A DNA stretch of 64,000 bases from contig NC_088916.1 in NCBI RefSeq assembly GCF_963576675.1, forward strand, positions 21,737,501 through 21,801,500, in the 5' to 3' direction. This DNA comes from Euphorbia lathyris. Taxonomy: Eukaryota; Streptophyta; Magnoliopsida; Malpighiales; Euphorbiaceae. The translations under genes were made by a program, and so were the position numbers. Positions 33,395-44,123 of the stretch are shown here, one piece after another; the stretch's first letter is position 1, and each line of letters starts with the position of its first letter. The notes beneath the pieces were generated by a model. That model was not told the DNA's origin, did not search any database, and was given only the letters and a program-made list of their open reading frames with translations.

Positions 33395-34178
33395 TAATGA
33401 GGGCATTCCTTCCCTAAGCCCGAGCCCGAAGCCAAGAGGCGAGAACAATGGGAGCCGGGGTAACCAGCCCAGTACACGGGGCGTGCTCACCAAGGCGCGG
33501 GGCGTGAAGGACCCAGTTTCCGAAGAATTGCCCAAAAGCTCAGGAACGCAGGGCGTACCTCTAAACACGCGGGGCGTGGATTGGGCAGCAGAGAAGAAAC
33601 CAAACCAGGAGGTCAACTACGCGGATCGTAGTCTCAAGGATGCCACGCGTGAAGATCATCAACAAGGGGCTCCAAGATCAGAGGCTCCAATACGCGGGGC
33701 GTGACTTCAGGAACGCCACGCGTAAAATCCTCCTCGAAGATTCTCCAGGTTCAAGAGCTGAGTTACGCGGGGCATACCAAGGTCCACACGGGGCGTATCC
33801 TGCCCGAAGGATACTTCTTCTCCAAGTTCTCACCATTGGGGTGACCATTTTCTGCCTCAATTGAAATTACTATTTTGCCACTACTACTATGTATCTATAC
33901 TACCCTTGTTTTTCTCTTCCCAATATGACCCTATCCTTAAAGCTAATCTAGAAACCCTACTTTGGGCTTTAGGGTCATTTACCTTATTATTTGGGAGAGT
34001 ATATAAGCTCTTTTGTTTGTAATGTGAACTTAACTTTTATGAAATTTATCTCAAAGCCTCCATTGGAGCTCAAGGTTCATCCTTGCTTGGGTTTATTCAA
34101 CCTTCAAGTTTAGCTTGAAAAGATTGCATTCTTTGTGAGTTTACGATTAAAACTCTCAGTCGATTTCAATCTACATCA
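33395..34178 (+). repeat. 5' LTR with ten paired ACGC-N3-GCGT motifs
   Basis: This 784-bp LTR has motifs of the form ACGC-N3-GCGT (with small changes) starting at 33474, 33495, 33546, 33567, 33619, 33640, 33692, 33713, 33765 and 33786: five pairs, 21 bp within a pair and 51-52 bp between pairs. TATATAAG at 34000-34007 is the likely promoter box. The LTR ends CTACATCA, and the tRNA-Met-type primer site TGGTATCAGAGC follows at 34181-34192. Confidence 0.92.
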
Positions 34179-34228
34179 GTTGGTATCAGAGCCGAGTCGT
34201 TTTCCTTCCCGGAGACTTCTTCTCGGAA

Positions 34229-35840
34229 ATGGTTCAACCATGTATCACAAACGAAGCCACCGGATCCATGGAGCAACGAGTTGATGCGCTAGATGGCAAT
34301 ATGAAGCATCTAACGGAATCTCTAAGGGCGTTGGAGGAGAAATATGCCACGAGTACCTAAGATATCCTTCTTGCCATTGAAGGGCTAAAGCTTGAGGGTC
34401 GAAACACTCAAGCCCTCCTCACCGGAGAACCTCACCGGCGACACGAGGAGCAAATCCACCCCCAACTCGAACGACAACCAACACCACCCCCTAGAAGAAA
34501 TCATGCACCACAACCAATGGACCCTCGGGTTCAAGAGGTGAGACGAACTAATCCCGTGAACATTAGAATTGTTGATAGTGATAGCGATGGAGGTCTATTT
34601 GATGATTTTGAGATGCCTAGGATTGCTAGGAATATGGGGATTAGAATGGATGATGATGTTTTGAATGATATGCATAGGGATAATATGCATGTGAATGATG
34701 TTGTTGGTCCCGCGCATGTGCGTGCCGGGAGTATGGATATTGTGCATGATAATGTTGTAGGTGGTTATGAGAGGGAGAATTTTGGTTTGAATGACCTGTA
34801 TGGGGGTCGAGGTAATGAAAGAGGCGGATATAGAGGCGAGCCGAATTTGAGAATGGCCTATGGGGGAAACTTTGAGAGGGATGATGCCTTCAAACTAAAA
34901 GTGGATTTGCCAACGTTTGGGGGAGAACTCGACATCGAAGGATTCCTTGATTGGTTGCTAGAGGTGGAACGGTTCTTTGATTATGCGGGAATACCGGAGG
35001 ATCAAAAAGTCCGTTTAGTGGCTTATCAGTTGAAAGGAGGAGCTTCGGTTTGGTGGGATAACATGAAGGAAGGGAGAAGAAGGGGAGGAAGGGAGCCGAT
35101 TAGATCTTGGCTTAGAATGAAGTCGATGTTAAGGGAAAGGTTTCTACCACCCGACTACGAGCAATACATTTACAGTTCTTATCGGAATTGTTCTCAAGGT
35201 GCAAGGAGTGTGCACGAGTACACCTTGGAGTTCTTGCAGCTTTCGGTAAGGGCTAACTTGTCAGAAACCGAAAGCCAGAAGACTTCAAGGTATCTTGAAG
35301 GATTGAGGTACAACATCCAAGACCGGATCGGAACACAAATGGTGATTCGAGTGCAAGACACCCGCAATTTAGCATTGAAGGCCGAGTCACAGTTGAATGT
35401 GAGGGGACGTGAGGGCTATAGGAGAGCCAGGGTTGAAAGTACTTATGGAGGGAGAGGAGCTCCCAAGGGGATTGATAAGGGTAAGGGAATTGCAAGTTCA
35501 AGCGATCCCAAGGCGCTAAGTGCGGGAAAGGCACCTAGTGGGGACGTGAGGCCTTTTAAGGCGACACAACCTCTTAGGGGAAACAACCCCTATGCGAGAC
35601 CGGCTCCATTCAAATGTTTCTGATGAAATGAGCCAGGTCACCGTTCTAATGAGTGTCCCAAAAGAAGAAGCGCCAACATGGTTGAGCGGTATGACGATGA
35701 TGAGGAGTACGATGATGGAGGGGATGTTTGTTGTGACCTGATTGATGATGATTATGAAGGGGAGTATGAAGGTGGGCAAGCCATATATGTTGTAAGAAGA
35801 CTCTTGATTTCGAGTAGAGTGGAAATGGACTAAAGACATC
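34229..35840 (+). pseudogene. Ty3/gypsy gag, broken
   Basis: The frame opens at ATG 34229, is cut by TAA at 34358-34360, and is open again from there to 35623. Residues 120-290 of the later part are the retrotransposon gag domain (FLDWLLEVERFF, VAYQLKGGASVWW, LPPDYEQYIY, SVHEYTLEF). The CCHC knuckle near 35614-35660 is ruined: two TGA codons stand where Lys and the second Cys are expected, while the rest (NEPGHRSNEC) remains. An acidic stretch follows to a stop near 35831. Product of the ancestor: capsid and nucleocapsid. Confidence 0.87.
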
Positions 35841-35842
35841 AA

Positions 35843-38041
35843 TTGTTCCGAACCCGATGTCTAATGCAAGGGGTGAAATGCAATGTGATCATCGACAGTG
35901 GTAGCCAAGAGAACATCATTAGCGACACCGCGACTAAGAGGTTTGGGTTGGTGATTGAAGTGCATCCTAGTCCGTATAGTGTGGGGTGGATCAAGAACGT
36001 AAGAGAGATGAAGGTCACTCAAAGGTGTAGGGTACCTCTTGAGATAGGAGAGTACCGGGATGAGGTTTATTATGACATTATAGAGATGGATGCTTGCCAC
36101 CTATTGTTGGGACGTCCGTGGCAATTTGATAGGGATGCTACCCATGCCGGAAGAAAGAACACCTATCAGTTTGTGAAGGATGGGGTTCGTTATGTGCTCA
36201 CTCTCTTGTAGGGGAGTCCCAAGCTAAGGAGAAATCTACTTTGATCGTTTGCCCAACTCACAAGGCGTTTATTAACGAGTGTGAGGAAAGTCAAACGGTC
36301 TATGTATTGATGGTGAAATCTAGTACACCGTCGGAAAGAGTAGGTAGCGAAGGTGAAGAAGTTCCGGAAGAAGTGGGAAATTTGCTTAATGAGTTCCATG
36401 ATGTGTTTTTGGAGGAGTTACCATATGGGCTACCACCCCTACGGGACATCCAACACCATATCGATCTTGTGTCGGGAGCTAGTTTGCCTAGTCTTCCTCA
36501 CTACCGGATGAGTCCCAAGGAGAGTGAAAGAATGGGCTATGTTAGGGAAAGTATAAGTCCATGTGCGGTGCCGACATTGTTGACACCAAAGAAAGACGGC
36601 TCATGGAGAATGTGTGTAGATAGCCGAACCATCAACAAGATCACCATACGGTACAAGTTCCCAATTCCCCGACTTGATGATATGCTTGACTAATTGGGTG
36701 GGTCTAAGGTCTTTTCGAAGATTGACTTGAGAAGCGGGTACCACCAAATTCGGATCAAGGCGGGAGATGAGTGGAAGATGGCGTTTAAGATGCGTGATGG
36801 ATTGTATGAGTGACTAGTGATGCCCTTCGGGATGACCAATGCACCGAGCACTTTCATGAGATTGATGAACCAAGTCTTGCATCCGGTGATTGGGAAGTTT
36901 GTAGTGGTTTACTTCGATGATATTCTCATCCATAGTAAGACGTTGGAAGAACATGTGGAGAACTTGAGGACCGTGTTAACCTTACTCCAGGAGAATCAAC
37001 TCTTTGCCAATACTAAGAAGTGTGACTTTGTGATGGAGAGTTTGGAGTTTCTCGGGTATGTGGTCAGTGGGAATGGAATCCGGGTTGATGGAGAGAAAGT
37101 TAGAGTTATTCGGGAGTGGCCGACTTCGAAGACCATTGGGGTTATTAGAAGCTTCCATGGGTTGGCTACTTTCTATAGACGGTTCATCCAGAATTTCAGC
37201 GCTATTGTGGCTCCTATGACCGAGTGTTTGAAGAAGGGTCGAGGCTTCAAGTGGGGAGATGAGCAAGAGAGCAGTTTTGCCTTGATAAAGGAAAAGCTAA
37301 GCACCGCTCCGGTTTTAGCATTTCCATATTTTGATAAGCTCTTCAAAGTTGAGTGTGATGCGAGTGGAGTAGGAGTTGGGGGAGTATTGATGCAAGAGAG
37401 GAGGCCCATTACGTATTTCAGTGAGAAGTTGTGTGACTCGAGACAAAAGTGGGCCACCTATGACAAGGAGTTCTATGCGGTGGTGCGGGCTCTCAAGATG
37501 TGGGAGCACTATCTCATCAGAAAGGAGTTTATGTTGTACACCGACCACCAAGCCCTCAAGTACTTGGGAAGTCAAAAGCAAATCCGGAGCCCCATGCATG
37601 CTAGATGGTTGGCTTTTGTGGACAAGGTCCCTTATAAGCTTCTCCACAAAGCGGGTCAACAAAACAAAGTAGCGGATGCTTTGAGCCGAAGGGTAGCACT
37701 CCTCAAAACAGTAGCATTGGAGTTAGTAGACTTTGAGCACATCAAAGGGGAGTACTTTGACGATTTGGACTTTGGGAGCGAGTGGGAGAAGTGTAGGAAC
37801 AGAGCCGAGGAGGCGAATATCAGTTGGTGGATGGGTTCCTTATGAGGGGAAGTCAGTTGTGCCTTCCAAACATGTCCATATGAGAACAGGTGATCCGGGA
37901 ACTACATGGAGGGGTGTTAGGAGGCCACTTTGGTAGAGATAAGACCTTGGACGCGGTTAGCTCCCGTTACTTTTGGCCTAGGATGAGGAGAGATGTGGTG
38001 TACATCGTAGAGCGATGTGAGATCTGCCAAACCTCCAAAGG
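35843..38041 (+). pseudogene. Ty3/gypsy pol, first part: protease, RT, RNase H, integrase finger
   Basis: Protease has NVIIDSGSQENI (about 35882-35917). The frame shifts near 36209. Reverse transcriptase has [25 protein letters not shown] and YFDD near 36912; stops at 36691 (TAA, Gln expected) and 36811 (TGA, Trp expected). RNase H has VECDASGVG (near 37350), [19 protein letters not shown] and KVADALSRR. The frame shifts again near 37830, and the integrase HHCC finger (LHGGVLGGHF to CEIC, about 37900-38032) follows. The nested copia element then interrupts. Confidence 0.9.
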
Positions 38042-38044
38042 GTA

Positions 38045-38221
38045 CGTTCCTTTTACCTAGTCTTTTAGGGCTGTTAGTATCCCTAAAACTTAGGAATGTA
38101 ATCAGAGTTTTAGTTAGATTCTAACTCTATTTAAAGAGTTACAGAATTAATAAAGATGTACTCTGCATTTTTATAATTTATATCTTCTTTCTTTTTTCTT
38201 TCTTTCACGCAATATACAACA
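38045..38221 (+). repeat. 5'-truncated 5' LTR of the nested copia, plus primer site
   Basis: It matches the 3' LTR from CGTTCCTTTTACC to ATATACAACA. The tRNA-Met primer site TGGTATCAGAGC follows at 38225-38236. Loss of the left end removed the TG terminus. Confidence 0.9.
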
Positions 38222-38275
38222 AATTGGTATCAGAGCTGTTCATCTTGAGGGATCTGTGAGTTGAGAAAAATACAT

Positions 38276-39200
38276 ATGGAGTTAGACACTTCATTCACAA
38301 CAATTACACCACCAATTTTTGATGGTGTTAATTATGAAGCCTGGGCTATCAGGATGACTGTTCATCTTGAAGCACTAGATCTTTGGGAGGCCGTAGAGGA
38401 AGACTATGAAATTGCTTAACTACCACCAAATCCTACAATGGCGCAGCTAAAAAATCACAAAGAAAGAAATACAAGAAAGTCTAAGGCAAAAGCTAGTCTC
38501 TTTTCTGCTATTTCAAGTGTAATATTCACAAGAATTATGAATCTGCAGTCTACTAAGGATATTTAGGATTATCTCAAAACTGAGTATCAAGGCAGTACAA
38601 GAGTCAAAGGCATGCAAGTACTCAATCTAATTAGAGAATTTGAGATGCAGAGCATGAAGGAGGCAGATACCATAAAAGACTATGTTGACAAGTTGTTAAG
38701 CATAGTAAACAATGTACGACTTCTTGGTAAGGATTTTCCTTGATGAAAGAATTGTTCAGAAAATACTTGTCACTGTACCTGAAAAATATGAATCCAAGAT
38801 ATCATCATTGGAGGAAATAAAAGACCTGTCAAGTATCTCCTTGGGAGAATTAGTGAATGCTTTGCTGGAACAGGAGCAGAGAAGAATGATGAGACAAGAG
38901 GAGGAAGTACATGGTGCTTTCCATACCAAATCACAAATATCTTGATACAGAGGCAAGAAAAATGACAAAAAGAAGCAGTACAAGAAAACAGAAGGCTCCA
39001 ACAAACAACGAGAAACTTTTCCACCATGTCCACATTGCAAAAAATCAAATCACCCTGAAAAAAGATGTTGGTGGAGGCCTGATATCAAATGCAGAAAGTG
39101 TGGCAACATGGGACATGTGGAAAAGATATGCAAATCTCAGCAACACGAAGAGGCAAAAGTGAGAACTGACCAATATGAAGAGGATGAACTCTTTATTGCA
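38276..39200 (+). pseudogene. Nested copia gag, broken
   Basis: From ATG 38276 the frame reads as a copia gag (IFDGVNYEAWAIRM, LEALDLWEAVEE). Stops: TAA at 38417, TAG at 38564 (Trp expected), a frameshift near 38740, and TGA at 38943 (Arg expected). Later parts show KILVTVPEKYESKISSLEE and two CCHC-type knuckles, CPHCKKSNHPEKRC and CRKCGNMGHVEKIC (about 39023-39132). RNA-binding capsid protein of the ancestor. Confidence 0.87.
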
Positions 39201-42152
39201 ACATGTTATGCTACAAACAACAGCTCCAGTGACTCTTGGCTCATAGACAGTGGTTGCACAAATCACATGACCAATGATGTAAAGCTCTTTAAGGAGCTTG
39301 ACAAAACTATTGTATCCAAGGTCATAATTGGAAATGGTGATTTCATACCAGTTAAAGGAAAAGGGACAGTGGCTATAGAAAGTTTGTCAAGTTTGAAGAA
39401 TATTACTGATGTATTATATGTTCATGACATTGACCAAAATTTGCTTAGTGTTGCACAGCTGGTTGAAAAAGGTTTTAAAGTCATATTTGAAGACAAGTGG
39501 TGCTTAATCAAAGATGCAAAAGGCAGAGATGTTTTCAAGGTGAAAAAAAGGGCTAAAAGCTATGCTTTAAATCTAATGGAGGAAGAGAAAATGTTTTTCT
39601 CAAAGACCATAAGCAACACTGAGTTATGGCACAAAAGGCTTGGTCACTACTATCATGGTGGACTTCTATACATGCAGAAACATGCTTTGGTGAGAGGCTT
39701 GCCATTGCTAGAAGATAAGCTAGCTGATTGTGTGGCTTGTCAATATGGTAAGCAAGTAAGAAAACCTTTTCCTCAAACAACTTGGAGAGCATCACATAAG
39801 CTTCAACTGGTTCACACAGATGTTGCAGGACCTCAGCGTACTTCATCTTTAAATGGTAATAAATATTACATTACATTTATTGATGATTATACCCGATTTT
39901 GTTGGATTTATTTCTTCAAGTACAAATCTGAGGTTGCTAATATATTTTGGAAATATAAAGCATTAGTGGAGAATCAAAGTGGTTGTAGGTTGCCCACAAT
40001 CAGATCGGATAATGGGACAGAATATACAAATAAGACATTTGACAAATTCTGTGAGGAAGCTGGCATTGAACATCGGCTCACTGCTCCTTATACTCCGCAA
40101 CAGAATGGCATGAGTGAGAGAAAAAATAGAAGTATCATGGAGATGACAAGGTGCATGCTACATGAGAAAGAACTACCAAAAATTTTATGGGCAGAAGCTG
40201 CAAACACCTCAGTATTTCTATTGAATAGGCTGCCAACAAGAGTTCTGAAGCATAAGACACCGTTTGAAGCGTGGTTTGGTTACAGGCCAGATTTACATAA
40301 TATAAAAACTTTTGGTTGTGTCTGTTTTTCTTATGTTCCACAGGTCAAAATAGATAAACTTGACAAAAAGGCAGAACCTGGAGTTTTTATTGGATACAAC
40401 GGTCTTAGCAAAGATTATAGAATTTATCAACCCCAAAAATGGAAAAATTATTGTGAGTAGAGATGTAAACTTCATGGAAGAAAAGCAATGGAATTGGGAA
40501 GAGAAAATTGAAAAGGAATTTTCAAAGTCCCAACTACAATTTGATGATGGTGTTGATGATGTTCCAGTTAGAGGTACAAGACTCTTGTCTGATATTTATG
40601 AACGAAGTAACATTGCCATCTTAGAACCTGCAAAATTTACAGAAGCTGAAAAAGATGACAAGTGGATTGAAGCTATGAAAGAAGAGTTAAGGATGATCGA
40701 AAAGAATGACACATGGGAATTGGTGGATAGACCGCAACACAAACAAGCGATAGGCGTCAAATGGGTTTATAGAACCAAACTCAATCCAGATGGTTCTGTA
40801 AACAAATACAAGGCCAGATTAGTAGTGAAGGGTTATGCACAAGTGTTTGGTGTGGACTTCTCAGAAACATTTGCTCCAGTAGCTCGACTTGACACAATCA
40901 GAATGTTATTGGCATTAATTGCACAAAAGGGCTGGAAAGTTTACCATTTAGATGTGAAGTTTGCTTTTTTAAATGGTTACTTACAGGAGGAGATATTTAT
41001 AGAGCAGCCAGAAGGATTTCAAGCTAAGGGACAGGAGGAGAAAGTCTACAAGCTAAAAAAGGCATTGTATGGTCTTAAACAGGCTCCTAGGGCATGATAC
41101 AGCAGGATCAATGATCATCTTCAGAATCTTGGATTTATCAAAAGTCCAAGTGAAGCTACCTTGTATGTGAGGCAGACAGATTCTAATCTAACCATAGTTT
41201 CTGTTTATGTTGATGATTTACTTGTCACAGGTAATGATGAGAAGTTGATAAACCAATTTAAAGATGAAATGCTCCAAGTATTTGAAATGACAGACCTAGG
41301 ATTGATGACATTTTTTCTGGGAATGGAGGTGAAACAAGATGATGATGGAGTTTTCATCTGCCAAAAGAAATATGCAGGAGAAATACTCAAAAAATTCCGT
41401 ATGGAGGATTGCAAAAGCACGACAACTCCAATGAACAACAAGGAGAAATTTAGCAAGGATGATGGAGCTGATAAAATTGATGAGCATCATTATAGAAGCT
41501 TAATTGGCTGCTTAATGTACCTTACTGCAACCAGACCAGATATTATGTTTGCAGTAAGTATACTTTCAAGATTCATGCACTGTGCTAGTGAAATTCATCT
41601 TCAAGCTGCTAAAAGAATTGTTAGATATGTCAAAGGCACTAAAGATTATGGTATTAAGTACAGCTACTGCCAGAATTTTTTATTTCAAAGGTATTCTGAT
41701 AGTGATTGGGGAGGTTCAGTTGATGATTTGAGAAGCACAACAGGTTATTGTTTCAGTTTTGGATCCGGTGTATTTTCATGGTGTTCGAAGAAGCAAAATA
41801 TGGTGGCTCAAAGTACAGCAGAAGCTGAGTATGTGGCAGCTGCTACTGCTATAAATCAAGAAGTTTGGTTCAGAAAGATACTTGGAGATTTACAAATGGA
41901 GCAAAATGATCCAACAAAGATTTATGTTGATAATCAGGCTGCAATTTCAATTTCGAATGATCCTGTTTCTCATAACACAATGAAGCACTTTAAGATTAAA
42001 TTTTTTTTTTTTTGAGAGAAGTGCAAAGAGAAGGTGAAGTTAAACTACTGTATTGCAGCACTGATGATCAAAAAGCAGATATTTTAACAAAAGCTCTTCC
42101 AAGAGGCATATTTGAAGGTTTGAGAATCCAACTTGGCATATGCAGCTATTAA
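39201..42152 (+). pseudogene. Nested copia pol: protease, integrase, RT, RNase H (broken)
   Basis: Protease has WLIDSGCTNHMTND (39237-39278). Integrase has the HHCC finger (HKRLGHYY to CVACQ), D in VHTDVAGP, D in IRSDNGTEY and E in MSERKNR. A one-base slip near 40430 shifts the frame. Reverse transcriptase has LDVKFAFLNGYL and the YVDDLL box (about 41208-41225); TGA at 41095 replaces an expected Trp. RNase H has STAEAEY and DNQAA. A T run at 42001-42013 shifts the frame before the end (ADILTKALPR), whose stop is TAA 42150-42152. The purine tract AAGCAAGGAGGAG adjoins the 3' LTR. Confidence 0.91.
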
Positions 42153-42164
42153 AGCAAGGAGGAG

Positions 42165-42410
42165 TGTTGGAAACGTGCCATAAAGCTGAAATTAGGTTTT
42201 AATAAATTCTGTTATCCTTTAAATTTATTTTAACGTTCCTTTTACCTAGTCTTTTGGGGTTGTTAGTATCCCTAAAACTTAGGAATGTAATCAGAGTTTT
42301 AGTTAGATTCTAACTCTATTTAAAGAGTTACAGAATTAATAAAGATGTACTCTGCATTTTTATAATTTATATCTTCTTTCTTTTTTCTTTCTTTCACGCA
42401 ATATACAACA
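42165..42410 (+). repeat. 3' LTR of the nested copia
   Basis: A short LTR of 246 bp, TGTTGGAAAC to ATACAACA. It is complete, and GTATG (42411-42415) after it is the target duplication, of which only GTA survives on the left. Confidence 0.92.
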
Positions 42411-43656
42411 GTATGCTACTAACGCCGGATTACGTATGCACTTGCCAGTTCCGGAAACTATTTGGGAGGACCTTTCAATGGATTTTATGTTGGGACTACC
42501 GAGGACTCAACGTGGTATGGACTCTATCTTTGTGGTGGTGGATAGGTTCTCGAAGATGGCTCATTTCATCCCGTGTCGGAAGACTAATGATGCCACCGCT
42601 ATTGCTAAGCTTTTCTTCCATGAGGTGGTGAGACTACATGGGGTTCCGAAGAGCATAGTGTCGGATAGGGACACCAAGTTTGTTAGCCACTTTTGGCGGA
42701 CTCTTTAGGCTATCCTCGGGACCACTTTGAAGTTTAGTACCACGGCTCACCCATAAACGGATGGGCAAACCGAAGCGGTAAATCCGACTTTGGGAAACCT
42801 ATTACGAAGCAAGTGTCGGGACAAACCCAAGATGTGGGATTATGTGCTTGCCCAAGCCGAGTTTGCCTACAACTCCACCGTGAGTTCCACCACCGGGAAG
42901 TCACATTTCGAGGTTGTGTACACCAAAGCACCGAACCATTCGCTTGATTTGAGTGAGGTTTCGAAGGGGGAGAAGAAGAGTGTAGCGGCACACAATTTGG
43001 CCAACGACTACCATAAAATGCACCAAGAAGTTCGACATAGCATTGAAGGAAAAAATAGTAAGACCAAAGCCAAGGTTGATGAACCCCGGAGGGATGTGCA
43101 GTTTGAGGTGGGGGATGAGGTGATGGTGTACTTGGGAAAAGAGCGACTCATGCATGCTACTAGTAGCAAATTGAGGCCGAGGAAGTATGGCCCCTACCAG
43201 ATCACCAAGAAGATTAGCCCCAATGCCTACCAACTTACCCTTCCTAATTGGCTTGGGAAGATGTCTTCTTCTTTTAATGTGCAAGACCTTAGCTTGTGGA
43301 AACCGGAGGGAACGTTGCCAACCAAGGCATCGGAAGCGGAGTCCGACTCTTTCAAAGAAGGGGAGAATGATGAGGGCATCCCTTCCCTAAGCCCGAGCTC
43401 GGAGCCAAGAGGCGAGAACAACGAGAGCTGGGGTAACCAGCCCAGTACGCGGGGCGTGAAGGACCTAGTTTCCGAAGAATTGCCCAGAAGCTCAGGAACG
43501 CGGGGCGTACCTCTAAACACGCGGGGCGTAGATTGGGCAGCCGAGAAGAAACCAAACCAGGAGGTCAACTACGCGGAGCGTAGTCTCAAGGACGCAACGC
43601 GTGAAGATCATCAACAAGGAGCTCCAAGATCAGAGGCTCCAATACGCGGGACGTGA
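42411..43656 (+). pseudogene. Ty3/gypsy pol, second part: integrase core and C-terminus, running into the 3' LTR
   Basis: The frame resumes with [12 protein letters not shown], then the integrase core: D in MDFMLGLP, D in VSDRDTKF and E in DGQTEAV. TAG at 42706 (Trp expected) and TAA at 42754 (Gln expected) break it. The C-terminus has the GPY-type motif (RPRKYGPYQITKKI, about 43169-43210) and VQDLSLW. No full chromodomain is visible. The frame passes without a stop through the polypurine tract (43354-43367) and 96 codons into the 3' LTR, to TGA 43654-43656. Pol that extends into the 3' LTR is known for some centromeric chromoviruses; kinship with them is only a suggestion here. Confidence 0.85.
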
Positions 43657-44118
43657 CTTCAGAAACGCCACGCGTAAAATCCTCCTCGAAGATTCTCCAG
43701 GTTCAGGAGCTGAGTTATGCAGGGCGTACCAAGGTCCACGCGGGGCGTATCCTGCCTGAAGGATACTTCTTCTCCAAGTTCTCACCATTGGGGGGACCAT
43801 TTTCTGCCCCCAATTGAAATTACTATTTTGCCACTACTACTATGTATCTATACTACCATTGTTTTTCTCTTCCCAATATGACCCTATCCTTAAATCTAAT
43901 CTAGAAACCCTACTTTGGGCTTTAGGGTCATTTACCTTATTATTTGGGTCTTTTGTTTGTAATGTGAACTTAACTTTTATGAAATTTATCTCAAAGCCTC
44001 CATTGGAGTTCAAGGTTCATCCTTGTTTAGGTTTATTCAACCTTCAAGTTTAGCTTGAAAAGATTGCATTCTTTGTGAGTTTACGATTAAAACTCTTAGT
44101 CGATTTCACTCTACATCA
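43368..44118 (+). repeat. 3' LTR with nine paired-array motifs
   Basis: The LTR starts TGATGAGGG and ends CTACATCA, 751 bp. Motifs ACGC-N3-GCGT start at 43447, 43498, 43519, 43571, 43592, 43644, 43665, 43717 and 43738. The first pair has merged into one by a 21-bp deletion. A 13-bp deletion near 43949 removes the TATA box present in the 5' LTR. CAAAT follows as the target duplication. Confidence 0.92.
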
Positions 44119-44123
44119 CAAAT

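Larger units (their letters stand above)
38045..42410 (+). mobile_element. Nested Ty1/copia retrotransposon
   Basis: It sits in the integrase gene of the gypsy host: host sequence runs up to GTA at 38042-38044 and resumes with GTATG at 42411. The 3' LTR (42165-42410) is complete; the 5' LTR (38045-38221) lacks its first 69 or so bases together with the last two bases of the target duplication, so one deletion removed the left edge. The shared LTR part differs at only two sites (about 1 percent). Integrase precedes RT, so it is Ty1/copia. Every coding domain is present but broken. Confidence 0.93.
33395..44118 (+). mobile_element. Ty3/gypsy retrotransposon, split by a nested copia element
   Basis: LTRs lie at 33395-34178 and 43368-44118, flanked by CAAAT at 33390-33394 and 44119-44123, a perfect 5-bp target duplication. 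The 5' LTR begins TAATGAGGG where the 3' LTR has TGATGAGGG, so its TG end has mutated. gag, then protease-RT-RNase H-integrase, shows Ty3/gypsy; domain sequences look like a chromovirus. I count roughly 33 substitutions between the LTRs plus deletions (about 4 percent), so it is older than its nested guest. Many stops and frameshifts break gag-pol. Confidence 0.92.

Noticed and set aside
33483..33704. 73-codon ORF in the 5' LTR
   Set aside because: It is the LTR counterpart of the pol extension, not a separate gene.
33474..33796. Reading the LTR palindromes as a coding repeat
   Set aside because: The 72-73-bp unit is not a multiple of three, so the motif falls in changing frames.
36982..37662. 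Minus-strand ORFs opposite gypsy pol
   Set aside because: Shadows of the RT-RNase H frame.
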